NCBI GenBank assembly: GCA_902470765.1
Contig: CABRHW010000025.1
Span: 1-30,903 of the forward strand
Length of the DNA: 30,903 nt
Direction of reading: 5' to 3'
Source of the DNA: an uncultured Collinsella sp.
GTDB lineage: Bacteria > Actinomycetota > Coriobacteriia > Coriobacteriales > Coriobacteriaceae
Shown here: in pieces, positions 6,119 to 13,607 of the stretch
Position numbering within the stretch: the stretch's first letter is position 1
Layout of the letters: each line of letters begins with the position of its first letter
Translations under genes and position numbers: made by a program
Notes under the pieces: generated by a model
Seen by the model: the letters and a program-made list of their open reading frames with translations, nothing else
Databases searched by the model: none
What the model was told of the DNA's origin: nothing

Positions 6119-8560
6119 GTGGCAGAGCGTCCGACATACAAGCTCAGGTTTCTCGATCCCAAGAAGCGCTTTCCGGCGATGCCCGAGCAGCCTGCGGGAC
6201 GCTCATATGGCGTGGTCTGGAAACTCTTTGGCGAGGATCAGCATGAATCTTGTTATGTCGTCGAATTCGTTGGCAAAAGCCATGTGTCGCTTTTGGGCTA
6301 CGTAAGCGTTTCGGGTGAGGTGTACAAGGTGGACCGCCCCGTCAGCGAGGCTCCGCTGCCCAACGATCCCGACATGGAACTGGTCCTTGACGAGTCGGAC
6401 TCCGGTATTGGTGAGATTATGGTGAGGGGAGCAAACGGCACGATGCGCGCGTGCGCGCGAACCGTCGGCTCTCCCGAAGGTCCCATGCGCGAACAGTCCG
6501 ATCACGAGACATGGAATTCGGCCCGCTCCCTTCCTTACGGTGAGTTCATGGCATCGATGTTCCTGCGCTACGTGATATTCGCTGACTCCGAAAATACCAT
6601 TGCGAGCACAGCGGACGCCGACGGACTCGACGAGGGTATGCAAAACGTTGTCGACAAGATCAAGCTCGTAAAGTTGCCCGAGCCGGTCGAGGTGTTTTTG
6701 GGCTTTAACACGACACCGCTACCTGACGCTATCGAGACGCTGCTCTACCGCGTTGACCATGCCGAGAATCCGAGCGGTATCGAGCGCTATGCCGCCGCCC
6801 TTATGAGTGAAATTGACTTGCCCCGCTTGCGCACCATCGCCGCTAAGTCCGAGATGAGCCTGGCTCGCATCGATCGCTCAAAGCTTTTCTATCTCAATTT
6901 TGATCGTAGTCTGCTAGACCAGGACGAGATTGACACGCTGCTCGCCATCGAGTGCCGTCTCAACCGCCTCTCCGGCATCCTTGAGCGCATTGGGGCTGGA
7001 TTGGCCCCCGCGGCCTCGTCGCCGAGCCTTGAGGGCTGTGCGCTCTTTGATTCGTGGCATATCGCTAAGACGACCAACGATGTTCCCCGACTGCTCGATA
7101 CGGCCTCGAGCGATAACCCGTGGGCCAAACCGGGAACGGTTTCGTGCCAGCCGGGCGGTGAGTGGGATGTGCGTACCCGCTTCGCGCGTATTGTCGAGGC
7201 ACTAAACGTGGTCACGCGGCTCGACTATACCTATCGGGCAAACGTTGCCGAGGGGATTATGCTCGTTCGGTTTGGGCAGTCTGTCGTTGATGCCATGCCG
7301 CAACGTGAATACGACGCTCAAGATGACGCCTGGCGCGAGCTGGACGAGGATACGCGTGCGATCTGGGCCGCGGAGCACGATGCGCGCGTGGCACTCACGC
7401 TTGCGGCAGCGTGTTTTGCCGCAGGCACCTGCATCACGCGCTGCTATGTGCAGATTGCTACTCCCGACAGTGAGCAGGGCGAGCGCGTTGTCGCAACGTA
7501 TTTCTTTGGGCGCGCGGCCTATCTGGCCGATTGCATGTCTGTCGCCAAGGATCTTGAGAGCATGGACATGGACGATATGCCGTGCAAGCGTGTGCTTGAG
7601 GCGTATGAGTCAACCGCTCCGGAGACGATTGAGCCTGCGGAGGTTCATGCTCGTCCGCGCGATGACCATCGCACGCTGCCGCCGGCGCTGCGCGATCTGC
7701 TGCTTGCCGATACGGCTGACGAGCTGGAGGTCATGGAAGAGGACGACGACCCATACGTGGCCCGTGTTGTTGAATTGCGCGAGCAGGCAAAAGTCGACCG
7801 TACAGGTGCTTTTGAAGGCTTTTCCCGTCTTGTCGAGGAGTTGGAGGCTAAGTGCGCGGTCGCCGAGCTTTTGGCGACAGGTCCGGTTCAAACGCAGTTT
7901 TGCGATAACCAGCTGGTACGCATGGTGTTACCGGTGTTGGAAGAAGACCGCTCTGTGCGAATCCTTCGTGCGCCCGATGCGCTGTACTTTGCCCAGCACG
8001 AGATCTGCAGCTTTTACGCCGAGCAAGAGGACTTTGAACGAGCGCTGCCCGAGGTGCGCCATCTTTACGATCTGGCGCGCTCGTCCATGCAATCGCACTT
8101 TGCGCTCATCAACGTGCTTGCGCGTCTGGAGCGCTTTGACGAGATTATCGAGGTGGCGCGCCACGGCCTACGTATTGCCAGCGATCGTTCTGCAATCGGC
8201 TACCTGTTCTATCGCTTGGCGTTTGCCTATTGGAATTGTGATCAGCTCGACCTGGCGCTGGCTTGTTACCGTCTGGTGCCGCGCGGTGAGGAATCGGGCA
8301 GCAGCGCGCTGGAAGAAATGCAGGGCCTTATGAACGAGATGGGCGTCAGCGAGCCTCCGACGTTCGAGGAGGCGGTCGAGACCATCCGCAAGGCTGGACT
8401 TGAGCTGCCGCCAGTGTCCGCCGTGACGAATCAGCTTGCAGATGCCGCTGTGCAACTGGTCGACAACGGCTTCTTTTTCCTGGCACGCGGTTGCATCTTC
8501 CAAATGTGGCGCACCATGGGCAACGACGAGCTCGGCTCCCTCAACCGTTCGCTGGGGTAG
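6119..8560 (+). CDS. Large hypothetical protein with C-terminal TPR-like helices
   Basis: 813 residues, soluble, acidic, with no signal peptide or membrane helix. I recognise no catalytic motif. The N-terminal 200 residues look beta-rich. A middle helical region (about 200-480) follows, then an acidic linker (ADTADELEVMEEDDDPY). The last 250 residues contain helix pairs with TPR-like spacing (YFAQHEICSFYAEQEDFERA, LFYRLAFAYWNCDQLDLALA), suggesting a protein-interaction scaffold. The start is GTG at 6119, with AGGGTG 7 nt upstream; no good ATG lies nearby. A perfect inverted repeat GTCGCGA/TCGCGAC (6063-6081) sits in the leader and may be an operator. It is monocistronic between the tRNA-Arg array and tRNA-Ser. 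Confidence 0.85.
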   Translation: MAERPTYKLRFLDPKKRFPAMPEQPAGRSYGVVWKLFGEDQHESCYVVEFVGKSHVSLLGYVSVSGEVYKVDRPVSEAPLPNDPDMELVLDESDSGIGEIMVRGANGTMRACARTVGSPEGPMREQSDHETWNSARSLPYGEFMASMFLRYVIFADSENTIASTADADGLDEGMQNVVDKIKLVKLPEPVEVFLGFNTTPLPDAIETLLYRVDHAENPSGIERYAAALMSEIDLPRLRTIAAKSEMSLARIDRSKLFYLNFDRSLLDQDEIDTLLAIECRLNRLSGILERIGAGLAPAASSPSLEGCALFDSWHIAKTTNDVPRLLDTASSDNPWAKPGTVSCQPGGEWDVRTRFARIVEALNVVTRLDYTYRANVAEGIMLVRFGQSVVDAMPQREYDAQDDAWRELDEDTRAIWAAEHDARVALTLAAACFAAGTCITRCYVQIATPDSEQGERVVATYFFGRAAYLADCMSVAKDLESMDMDDMPCKRVLEAYESTAPETIEPAEVHARPRDDHRTLPPALRDLLLADTADELEVMEEDDDPYVARVVELREQAKVDRTGAFEGFSRLVEELEAKCAVAELLATGPVQTQFCDNQLVRMVLPVLEEDRSVRILRAPDALYFAQHEICSFYAEQEDFERALPEVRHLYDLARSSMQSHFALINVLARLERFDEIIEVARHGLRIASDRSAIGYLFYRLAFAYWNCDQLDLALACYRLVPRGEESGSSALEEMQGLMNEMGVSEPPTFEEAVETIRKAGLELPPVSAVTNQLADAAVQLVDNGFFFLARGCIFQMWRTMGNDELGSLNRSLG

Positions 8561-8609
8561 GCGAAGCTTCCAAGGAGGAAAGGATGCTAGGCAATTAGAA
8601 AATTTCCTC

Positions 8610-8638
8610 TTGCCCATCCTTGGCTGTTTGGTTACTAT
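8610..8638 (+). promoter_or_regulatory. Promoter of tRNA-Ser
   Basis: TTGCCC (8610-8615), 17-nt spacer, TACTAT (8633-8638). The tRNA begins 14 nt later. Just upstream, a strong Shine-Dalgarno AAGGAGGAAAGG precedes only a four-codon frame (ATG at 8584, TAG at 8596), perhaps the remnant of a lost gene. Confidence 0.7.
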
Positions 8639-8652
8639 AGAACGGCTGTTAC

Positions 8653-8743
8653 GGAGAGCTGACCGAGAGGCCGAAGGTGCTCGCCTGCTAAGCGAGTATG
8701 CCCCAAAAGGGCATCTGGGGTTCGAATCCCCAGCTCTCCGCCA
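8653..8743 (+). tRNA. tRNA-Ser (anticodon GCT)
   Basis: 91-nt class II tRNA with encoded CCA and discriminator G. The acceptor is GGAGAGC/GCTCTCC. The anticodon loop CTGCTAA in CTCGC/GCGAG gives GCT (reads AGC/AGU). The long variable arm has TGCCCC/GGGGCA pairing. It is a substrate for the SerRS encoded at 3079. Confidence 0.97.
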
Positions 8744-8757
8744 GTACGAGTTTGAAG

Positions 8758-8783
8758 AAGGGTCCCATTTGGGGCCCTTTTTT
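8758..8783 (+). terminator. Terminator of tRNA-Ser
   Basis: AAGGGTCCC, loop ATTT, GGGGCCCTT followed by T-run. Confidence 0.88.
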
Positions 8784-8785
8784 GT

Positions 8786-8933
8786 GCGGAGAAAGGAGGC
8801 TGGGGATTCGAACCCGAGAGGGCACGCGCGTTGAGCAAACGCGAAAGCGTTTGTAGCCCGTGGGCGAAAAGCCGCCAGGCTTTGAAGCCGGAGGGCATGC
8901 GTAGCATGCCCGGACATCCCCAGCTCTCCGCCA
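8786..8933 (+). repeat. tRNA-tail palindromic element, Ser copy (divergent core)
   Basis: The left end reads GCGGAGA then GCTGGGGATTCGAACCC, the reverse complement of the tRNA-Ser tail split by a 5-6 nt insertion. The right end is ATCCCCAGCTCTCCGCCA, the direct copy. The core sequence differs from the Arg/Leu copies, but three hairpins remain: A, CAAACGC/GCGTTTG around GAAA (8836-8853); B, AAAGCC/GGCTTT around GCCA (8868-8883); C, GGGCATGC/GCATGCCC around GTA, 8 bp. CCA-to-CCA distance is 190 bp. The shared segments GGGCGA and GAAGCCGG align it with the other cores. Confidence 0.87.
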
Positions 8934-8947
8934 GTACGAATTTGAAG

Positions 8948-8973
8948 AAGGGCCCCATTTGGGGCCCTTTTTT
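8948..8973 (+). terminator. Second copy of the tRNA-Ser terminator
   Basis: AAGGGCCCC, loop ATTT, GGGGCCCTT, T-run. One base differs from 8758-8783, converting a G-T pair to G-C. Confidence 0.85.
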
Positions 8974-8982
8974 ATTATCAAG

Positions 8983-9007
8983 AATGGCGGCTGGGGATTC
9001 GAACCCT
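8983..9007 (+). repeat. Truncated left end of a tRNA-tail element (Ser)
   Basis: Contains GGCTGGGGATTCGAACCC, the inverted tRNA-Ser tail, and then stops at an A-tract with no core. The arrangement parallels 5305-5344. Confidence 0.7.
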
Positions 9008-9009
9008 CA

Positions 9010-9041
9010 AAAAAGAAGGCATCCTTTCGGATGCCTTCTTT
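9010..9041 (-). terminator. Terminator of the carboxypeptidase gene
   Basis: Perfect 13-bp stem AAAGAAGGCATCC/GGATGCCTTCTTT with a 4-nt loop. On the minus strand it ends in a six-T run, so it serves the minus-strand gene and may also stop plus-strand transcription. Confidence 0.85.
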
Positions 9042-9065
9042 CGGTGAGCGTATTGTTCTTCGAGC

Positions 9066-10406
9066 CTACATCTCGGGTGCCTTGGCTACGGTATCGCTCT
9101 CTGCCGTGAGTGGGCGGTTGTCGATGCGGCGGCCCAAGCGATCGAGCTTCACGAGCAGCCATTCAATGGGATTCGGCCCTGCGCCTTCCTCGTCGGCAAC
9201 CAGGTCCATGACGGCGATCTTGGTGCCGTCCTGCTTGAGCGTAACGCTGCCCACCTTGTCGCCCACATGCACCGTGCCCGAAAGATCGTCGTAGCTAACC
9301 TTTTCGGTCACCTCGCCGGCAAGGGAAAACACGGTCGCTTGCGCCGTGGGGTCGGCGAGCGTGGCGTCGATCGTCTTGTCCGTCCAATCTGTCTGGCTAA
9401 TGCGTGCCATAAGCGGGTTGTCGTTGGCGGTCTTTTCCTGCGTGTTGGCGATCGCGACCGTCACCTTGTGACCGTAGTACCAATTGGCAAGGGTTGCGGT
9501 ATCGGTAAAGCGCTGGTCGGTGGTAGTGGAGTTCAAAACGACGGTGTAGATCTCGTCGCCATCGCGGTTGTAGGCACTCGTAAAGCAATAGCCTGCATCG
9601 TCGGTGGTGCCGGTCTTGCCACCGATGTTGCCATCTTGGCCCAGCAAATAGTTATGCGTGTCCATGGAATGCGAATGGTCGGTGCCGTTGGCGCCCGTGA
9701 CCTCGATCCAGGAATCCTCGCTCGCTACGACCTCGCGGATCGTGTCGTTTTTCATGGCCTCCTGCATCATCAGCGCTACGTCGTGTGCGGTTGAGTGCAT
9801 ATTGCCAGCCCACTCATCAAAGTCCAGACCATGCGGGTTTTCAAAAAGCGTACCGGTGCAGCCGAGCTTCTTAGCGCGCTCGTTCATGGCCTTCACAAAT
9901 GTGGCCTCGGCGTCTTTGGTCTTAGGGTCGATCTTCTTGCCCACATATTCGGCGAGAACGATGGCGGCGTCGTTGCCCGAGGGAATCATCAGGCCGCGCA
10001 GTGCCTGCTCCACGGTAAGCTCGTCGCCTTCGAGCAAGCCAGCGGTCGAATTACCCACGGTGGCTGCGGCGTTGCTCACCGTGACCTTCTCGTCCATCTT
10101 GCAATTCTCGACGGTTAGGATTGCGGTCATGACCTTGGTGATCGAGGCAATCTTGACCTGCTCATCGGCGCCGCGGGCATAGTAGACGGTACCGTCTTTG
10201 CCCATGACGAGGGCATTGGTCGCATCGATATCGGGCAGGTTTTCGGCCGTGATGCCGCGCGCATCGGCGGTTTTGCCGCAAACATTGTCGGTCGTGAGCA
10301 CTTGGGCGCCGGCGACGGTGGGCGCGCCAGCGGCAAGGGCGATAGCGCAGACAAAGCCGGCGGCAAGCTGGGCTGAGCGCTTTGCAAAAGAGGTGAGGGA
10401 CTTCAC
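9066..10406 (-). CDS. Serine-type D-Ala-D-Ala carboxypeptidase (peptidase S11)
   Basis: A DacA-like low-molecular-weight penicillin-binding protein that trims the terminal D-Ala from peptidoglycan stem peptides outside the membrane. With GTG at 10406 as start it has 446 residues and a clear signal peptide (MKSLTSFAKR, hydrophobic core about 13-30, cleavage near VAGA-Q). Catalytic motifs are SITK (88-91), SGN (143-145) and KTG (264-266). The C-terminal third is the beta-rich PBP5-type domain. It ends in a possible amphipathic helix (PIEWLLVKLDRLGRRID) rather than a clear anchor. An upstream in-frame ATG would run through the likely -10 TATACT, so I reject it. It is divergent from the VanRS-like pair, which may regulate it. 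The exact start is uncertain. Confidence 0.92.
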   Translation of the reverse strand: MKSLTSFAKRSAQLAAGFVCAIALAAGAPTVAGAQVLTTDNVCGKTADARGITAENLPDIDATNALVMGKDGTVYYARGADEQVKIASITKVMTAILTVENCKMDEKVTVSNAAATVGNSTAGLLEGDELTVEQALRGLMIPSGNDAAIVLAEYVGKKIDPKTKDAEATFVKAMNERAKKLGCTGTLFENPHGLDFDEWAGNMHSTAHDVALMMQEAMKNDTIREVVASEDSWIEVTGANGTDHSHSMDTHNYLLGQDGNIGGKTGTTDDAGYCFTSAYNRDGDEIYTVVLNSTTTDQRFTDTATLANWYYGHKVTVAIANTQEKTANDNPLMARISQTDWTDKTIDATLADPTAQATVFSLAGEVTEKVSYDDLSGTVHVGDKVGSVTLKQDGTKIAVMDLVADEEGAGPNPIEWLLVKLDRLGRRIDNRPLTAESDTVAKAPEM

Positions 10407-10446
10407 GGATTTCGCTTTCGACGGGATGGTCTCTTCTGGAACTAGA

Positions 10447-10452
10447 GTATAT
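10447..10452 (-). promoter_or_regulatory. Candidate -10 of the carboxypeptidase gene
   Basis: TATACT on the minus strand, about 40 nt before the chosen GTG. No good -35 is visible 17-18 nt upstream, so it may depend on an activator. Confidence 0.4.
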
Positions 10453-10522
10453 CGTTTGCCGGCGTCGGCGATCATCGCGTGCGTGCGTGGCCCACATCCG
10501 CGCTCGAACGGGCACAAGGGTG

Positions 10523-10583
10523 CTTAAGGCCGACTTAATCACCCACGCTTGTTGTGTGTGGCGTGCGTCGCCTCGGGCATAAT
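10523..10583 (+). promoter_or_regulatory. OmpR-type direct repeat and -10 of the VanRS-like operon
   Basis: CTTAA occurs at 10523 and again at 10534, an 11-bp period as used by OmpR/PhoB-class regulators. A -10 CATAAT lies at 10578-10583 without a clear -35. Autoregulation, or control of both divergent genes, is inferred. Confidence 0.4.
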
Positions 10584-10603
10584 GGAGCGCGAGAGGAGCA
10601 CGC

Positions 10604-11299
10604 ATGAACGAGCGCATACTGGTAGTTGATGACGAGAAGGCCATCGCCGACTTGGTTGGTATCTACCTTACAAAAGAGGGCTTTGATGTCCAGATTGCCT
10701 ATAGCGGGGCCGATGCTGCCAAGGCAATCTTGGAGCAGGAGTTCGATCTGGCGCTGCTGGATGTCATGCTGCCCGATATCGATGGATTTGAGCTGCTGCG
10801 TACGATCCGTTCCAGCCATACCTATCCTGTGATTATGCTGACGGCGCGCGATGCCCAGCAAGACAAGATCGAGGGCCTTTCGCTTGGCGCGGACGATTAC
10901 GTGGTCAAGCCGTTCCGCCCGCTGGAGCTCATCGCGCGTGTGCACGCTCAGCTTCGCCGCTACACCAGCTACGGTAGCCGTGCGCAGGCGGCCGAGTCGC
11001 CGACCATTCAGCTCGACGGCTTGGAGATCAACCGCGATGCTCGTTCCGTGACGGTGGACGGTTCACCGGTACGCCTCACGCCCACCGAGTATTCAATCTT
11101 GCTGTATCTGGTCGAGCATCGCGGCAGCGTGGTGGCCGTGGAGGACCTGTTCCGCGCAGTGTGGAACGAGGACTTTATGCCCGGCTCCAACAATACGGTG
11201 ATGGTACACATTCGCCACCTGCGCGAAAAGATCGGCGATGACGCACAAAAGCCGCGCTTTATCAAAAACGTCTGGGGCGTCGGCTACATCATCGAATAA
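10604..11299 (+). CDS. OmpR-family response regulator, VanR-like
   Basis: 231 residues. The receiver domain (1-118) has acidic pocket D9/D10, phospho-acceptor D53 in LALLDVMLPD, T80 and K102 in VKPF. A winged-helix DNA-binding domain (about 135-231) carries LTPTEYSILLYLVEHRGSVV, VMVHIRHLREKIG and the terminal VWGVGYIIE. Its sequence style resembles VanR regulators. GAGAGGAG precedes the ATG by 5 nt. The sensor kinase follows after 26 nt in the same operon. The carboxypeptidase gene on the other side is a plausible target. No vanH, vanA or vanX homologue is present, so the name indicates family only, not glycopeptide resistance. Confidence 0.93.
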   Translation: MNERILVVDDEKAIADLVGIYLTKEGFDVQIAYSGADAAKAILEQEFDLALLDVMLPDIDGFELLRTIRSSHTYPVIMLTARDAQQDKIEGLSLGADDYVVKPFRPLELIARVHAQLRRYTSYGSRAQAAESPTIQLDGLEINRDARSVTVDGSPVRLTPTEYSILLYLVEHRGSVVAVEDLFRAVWNEDFMPGSNNTVMVHIRHLREKIGDDAQKPRFIKNVWGVGYIIE

Positions 11300-11325
11300 C
11301 GCTTTTCGCTTGTGAGGATCTTGAT

Positions 11326-12564
11326 ATGACAAAAGACGATAGGCAAGCGTTCGAGGTGCCCGATCGGCTCTTTGAATACGTGAGGTCGGTCGTCGACAAC
11401 CGCGCGCTTGCAACGGTGCTGCTCTTTTTGCTGAGCCTGCTGCTGATTGGCATCGACAACATCGTCGGAATCTTGGCGGTGCTGCTTGTCGGCTTTTTGC
11501 TGATCGATCGATTTGAGATCGTGTGCCGCTGCGTGGTGATTGGCGGCGCCGCGTGGGCCATGACGTTGGCGATTGGCGCCATGGCGCTCGGCGGCATCGA
11601 AGGGCCGGTGCTGTTCGATGCCGGCTTTGTATTCAACATGCTTGGCTTTGTGCTGGCGCTTGCCGCGTGCGTGCTGTTCTTGTGTGGCCGCGCCCTGTAC
11701 TACCAGGGCTACGAGCAGGGCGAGCAGCATGCCGATTGTGTGCTGGCCGCTCGTATTCAAGATCGCCTGATCGATCACCCCGACACCTGGGATAACATCG
11801 ACGGCGACTTCTTGGAGGTCGAGGGCGCCCTTAACCGCGTGCGTGACCGTGAGCGCAAGGTGCAGCAAGCTCTGCGTGACGAGTCGCATCGCAAGGACGA
11901 TTTGGTCACGTACTTGGCACATGACCTACGCACCCCGCTTGCCAGTGTGGTGGGCTATCTTTCGCTGCTGCAAGAGGCTCCCGAGCTGCCGGTTGAGCAA
12001 CGTGCGCACTTTACGGGCGTGGCGCTCGACAAGGCGCACCGGCTCGATACGCTCATCGAAGAGTTCTTCGATATCACGCGCTTTGACTTCCACGATATCG
12101 TGCTCACGCGCGGCTATGTTGATCTGGGGTTGCTGCTGGCTCAGGTGACTGACGAGTTCTATCCCATCCTCAACGAGCAGCATAAGGAAGTCCAAGTTGA
12201 TATTCGCGAGGACCTGACGGTGCTCGTGGATGGCGACAAAATGGCTCGCGTGTTCAACAACATCATGAAAAACGCTATTGCCTATAGCTATGAGGGCTCG
12301 ACCATCACGATCGAGGCCAGACGCCGGGACGGCGGTGGCGTGCGCGTGCGCTTTATCAATCAGGGCGATCCCATCCCTGCGGCTAAGCTCAAGGTGATCT
12401 TTGAGAAGTTCTATCGCCTGGATGCGGCGCGTGCGACCAATCGCGGCGGCGCTGGACTGGGGCTTGCCATCGCCAAGGAGATCGTATGCGCGCACGGCGG
12501 TACCGTTGCATGTGAATCGACGCCCGAACACACGATATTCACCATCGAGCTGCCCGCCGCATAG
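11326..12564 (+). CDS. Sensor histidine kinase, VanS-like
   Basis: 412 residues. The N-terminal membrane part has about four hydrophobic segments (28-45, 47-62, 68-90, 100-121) with very short external loops, so a ligand would be sensed in or near the membrane. The dimerisation/phosphotransfer region carries DDLVTYLAHDLRTPLASVVG with H199, a VanS-style H-box. N-box NNIMKNAIAYS is at about 311-321, and the G-box RGGAGLGLAIAKEI is near the C-terminus. It partners the response regulator encoded upstream. The signal is unknown; cell-wall stress is inferred from family and neighbour. Confidence 0.93.
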   Translation: MTKDDRQAFEVPDRLFEYVRSVVDNRALATVLLFLLSLLLIGIDNIVGILAVLLVGFLLIDRFEIVCRCVVIGGAAWAMTLAIGAMALGGIEGPVLFDAGFVFNMLGFVLALAACVLFLCGRALYYQGYEQGEQHADCVLAARIQDRLIDHPDTWDNIDGDFLEVEGALNRVRDRERKVQQALRDESHRKDDLVTYLAHDLRTPLASVVGYLSLLQEAPELPVEQRAHFTGVALDKAHRLDTLIEEFFDITRFDFHDIVLTRGYVDLGLLLAQVTDEFYPILNEQHKEVQVDIREDLTVLVDGDKMARVFNNIMKNAIAYSYEGSTITIEARRRDGGGVRVRFINQGDPIPAAKLKVIFEKFYRLDAARATNRGGAGLGLAIAKEIVCAHGGTVACESTPEHTIFTIELPAA

Positions 12565-12667
12565 CCAGCGTGCCCTTACAAACACTTGACAATGCGCTCA
12601 CGTGCATATGAGCCGCGATTCCTACTATCGATACTGCTGAATTGATATCGATGTGGAGGTATGCGGT

Positions 12668-13543
12668 ATGACGGCTGCTGCGGCTGTGGAGCCCACGGAG
12701 CTTGAAGAACTCATGAAAGCGCAGGCCGAGGCCGCGCACGAGCGCGAGGTTGGGGATGCGACTCGCCCCACGGCAGAGGATCTTGCCGCCTCGCCGACGC
12801 GAATCGATGTTGAGGGCCTCGACCTGTTCTATGGCGACCACCATGCGCTCAAGGACGTGAATATCAAGATCCGCGACAAGCAGATTACCTCGTTCATCGG
12901 GCCTTCGGGCTGCGGAAAGTCCACGTTGCTGCGCTGCTTTAACCGCATGAACGACGGCATCAAGGACTGCCGAATCGAGGGCAAGATTGCGCTCGATGGT
13001 CAAGATATCCTGGGCGACTACGACATCTGCCGCCTTCGCCAGCGCGTGGGCATGGTGTTCCAGCGCCCCAACCCGTTTCCCATGAGCATCTACGACAACG
13101 TCGCCTATGGGCCGCGCGGTATGGGTGTGCGCGATCGCGTCGTGCTCGACGAGCTGGTCGAAGACTCCCTGCGACGCGCCGCCCTGTGGGACGAGGCCAA
13201 GGACAAGCTCAAAGAGTCGGGTCTGGGTCTTTCGGGCGGCCAGCAGCAGCGCCTGTGCATCGCCCGCGCACTTGCCGTGCAGCCCGACATTCTGCTGATG
13301 GACGAGCCGACCTCGGCACTCGATCCTGTGTCGACGCTGGTGGTGGAGCAGCTGGCCTGCGAGCTCAAAGAGACCTGCACGCTCGTGGTCGTTACGCACA
13401 ATATGCAGCAGGCGGCGCGTATCTCCGATTCGGTCGCATTCTTTTTGCTGGGCGAGCTGGTGGAGCATGCGCCCACTGCCCAGCTCTTCAAAAACCCGAT
13501 CGATCCGCGCACGGCGGATTATTTGACGGGCCGTTTTGGCTGA
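12668..13543 (+). CDS. pstB: Phosphate ABC transporter ATP-binding protein
   Basis: 291 residues. ATPase of the high-affinity phosphate importer PstSCAB. Walker A GPSGCGKST (78-86), Q-loop in RVGMVFQRPNPFPMSIYDNV (the NPFPMS form is PstB-specific), signature LSGGQQQRLCIARAL, Walker B ILLMDEPTSALDP and H-loop VVVTHNMQQA are all present. About 45 residues precede the domain, an acidic Ala/Glu-rich extension longer than usual. ATG at 12668 is chosen for GGAGGT 7 nt upstream. pstS, pstC, pstA and phoU are absent from the window; the gene stands directly before a PhoBR-like pair. Either the permease genes are elsewhere or the operon was split. Confidence 0.95.
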   Translation: MTAAAAVEPTELEELMKAQAEAAHEREVGDATRPTAEDLAASPTRIDVEGLDLFYGDHHALKDVNIKIRDKQITSFIGPSGCGKSTLLRCFNRMNDGIKDCRIEGKIALDGQDILGDYDICRLRQRVGMVFQRPNPFPMSIYDNVAYGPRGMGVRDRVVLDELVEDSLRRAALWDEAKDKLKESGLGLSGGQQQRLCIARALAVQPDILLMDEPTSALDPVSTLVVEQLACELKETCTLVVVTHNMQQAARISDSVAFFLLGELVEHAPTAQLFKNPIDPRTADYLTGRFG

Positions 13544-13607
13544 TACCATCTAGTACAGGCACCTTTAGGGTTAAGATGCGGTCATGTCGGCCGCAAAGGG
13601 GTTCAAC

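Noticed and set aside
10604..12564. A vancomycin-resistance operon
   Set aside because: Only VanR/VanS-like regulators are present. There is no vanH, D-Ala-D-Lac ligase, vanX or M15-type vanY, and the neighbouring carboxypeptidase is S11 family.
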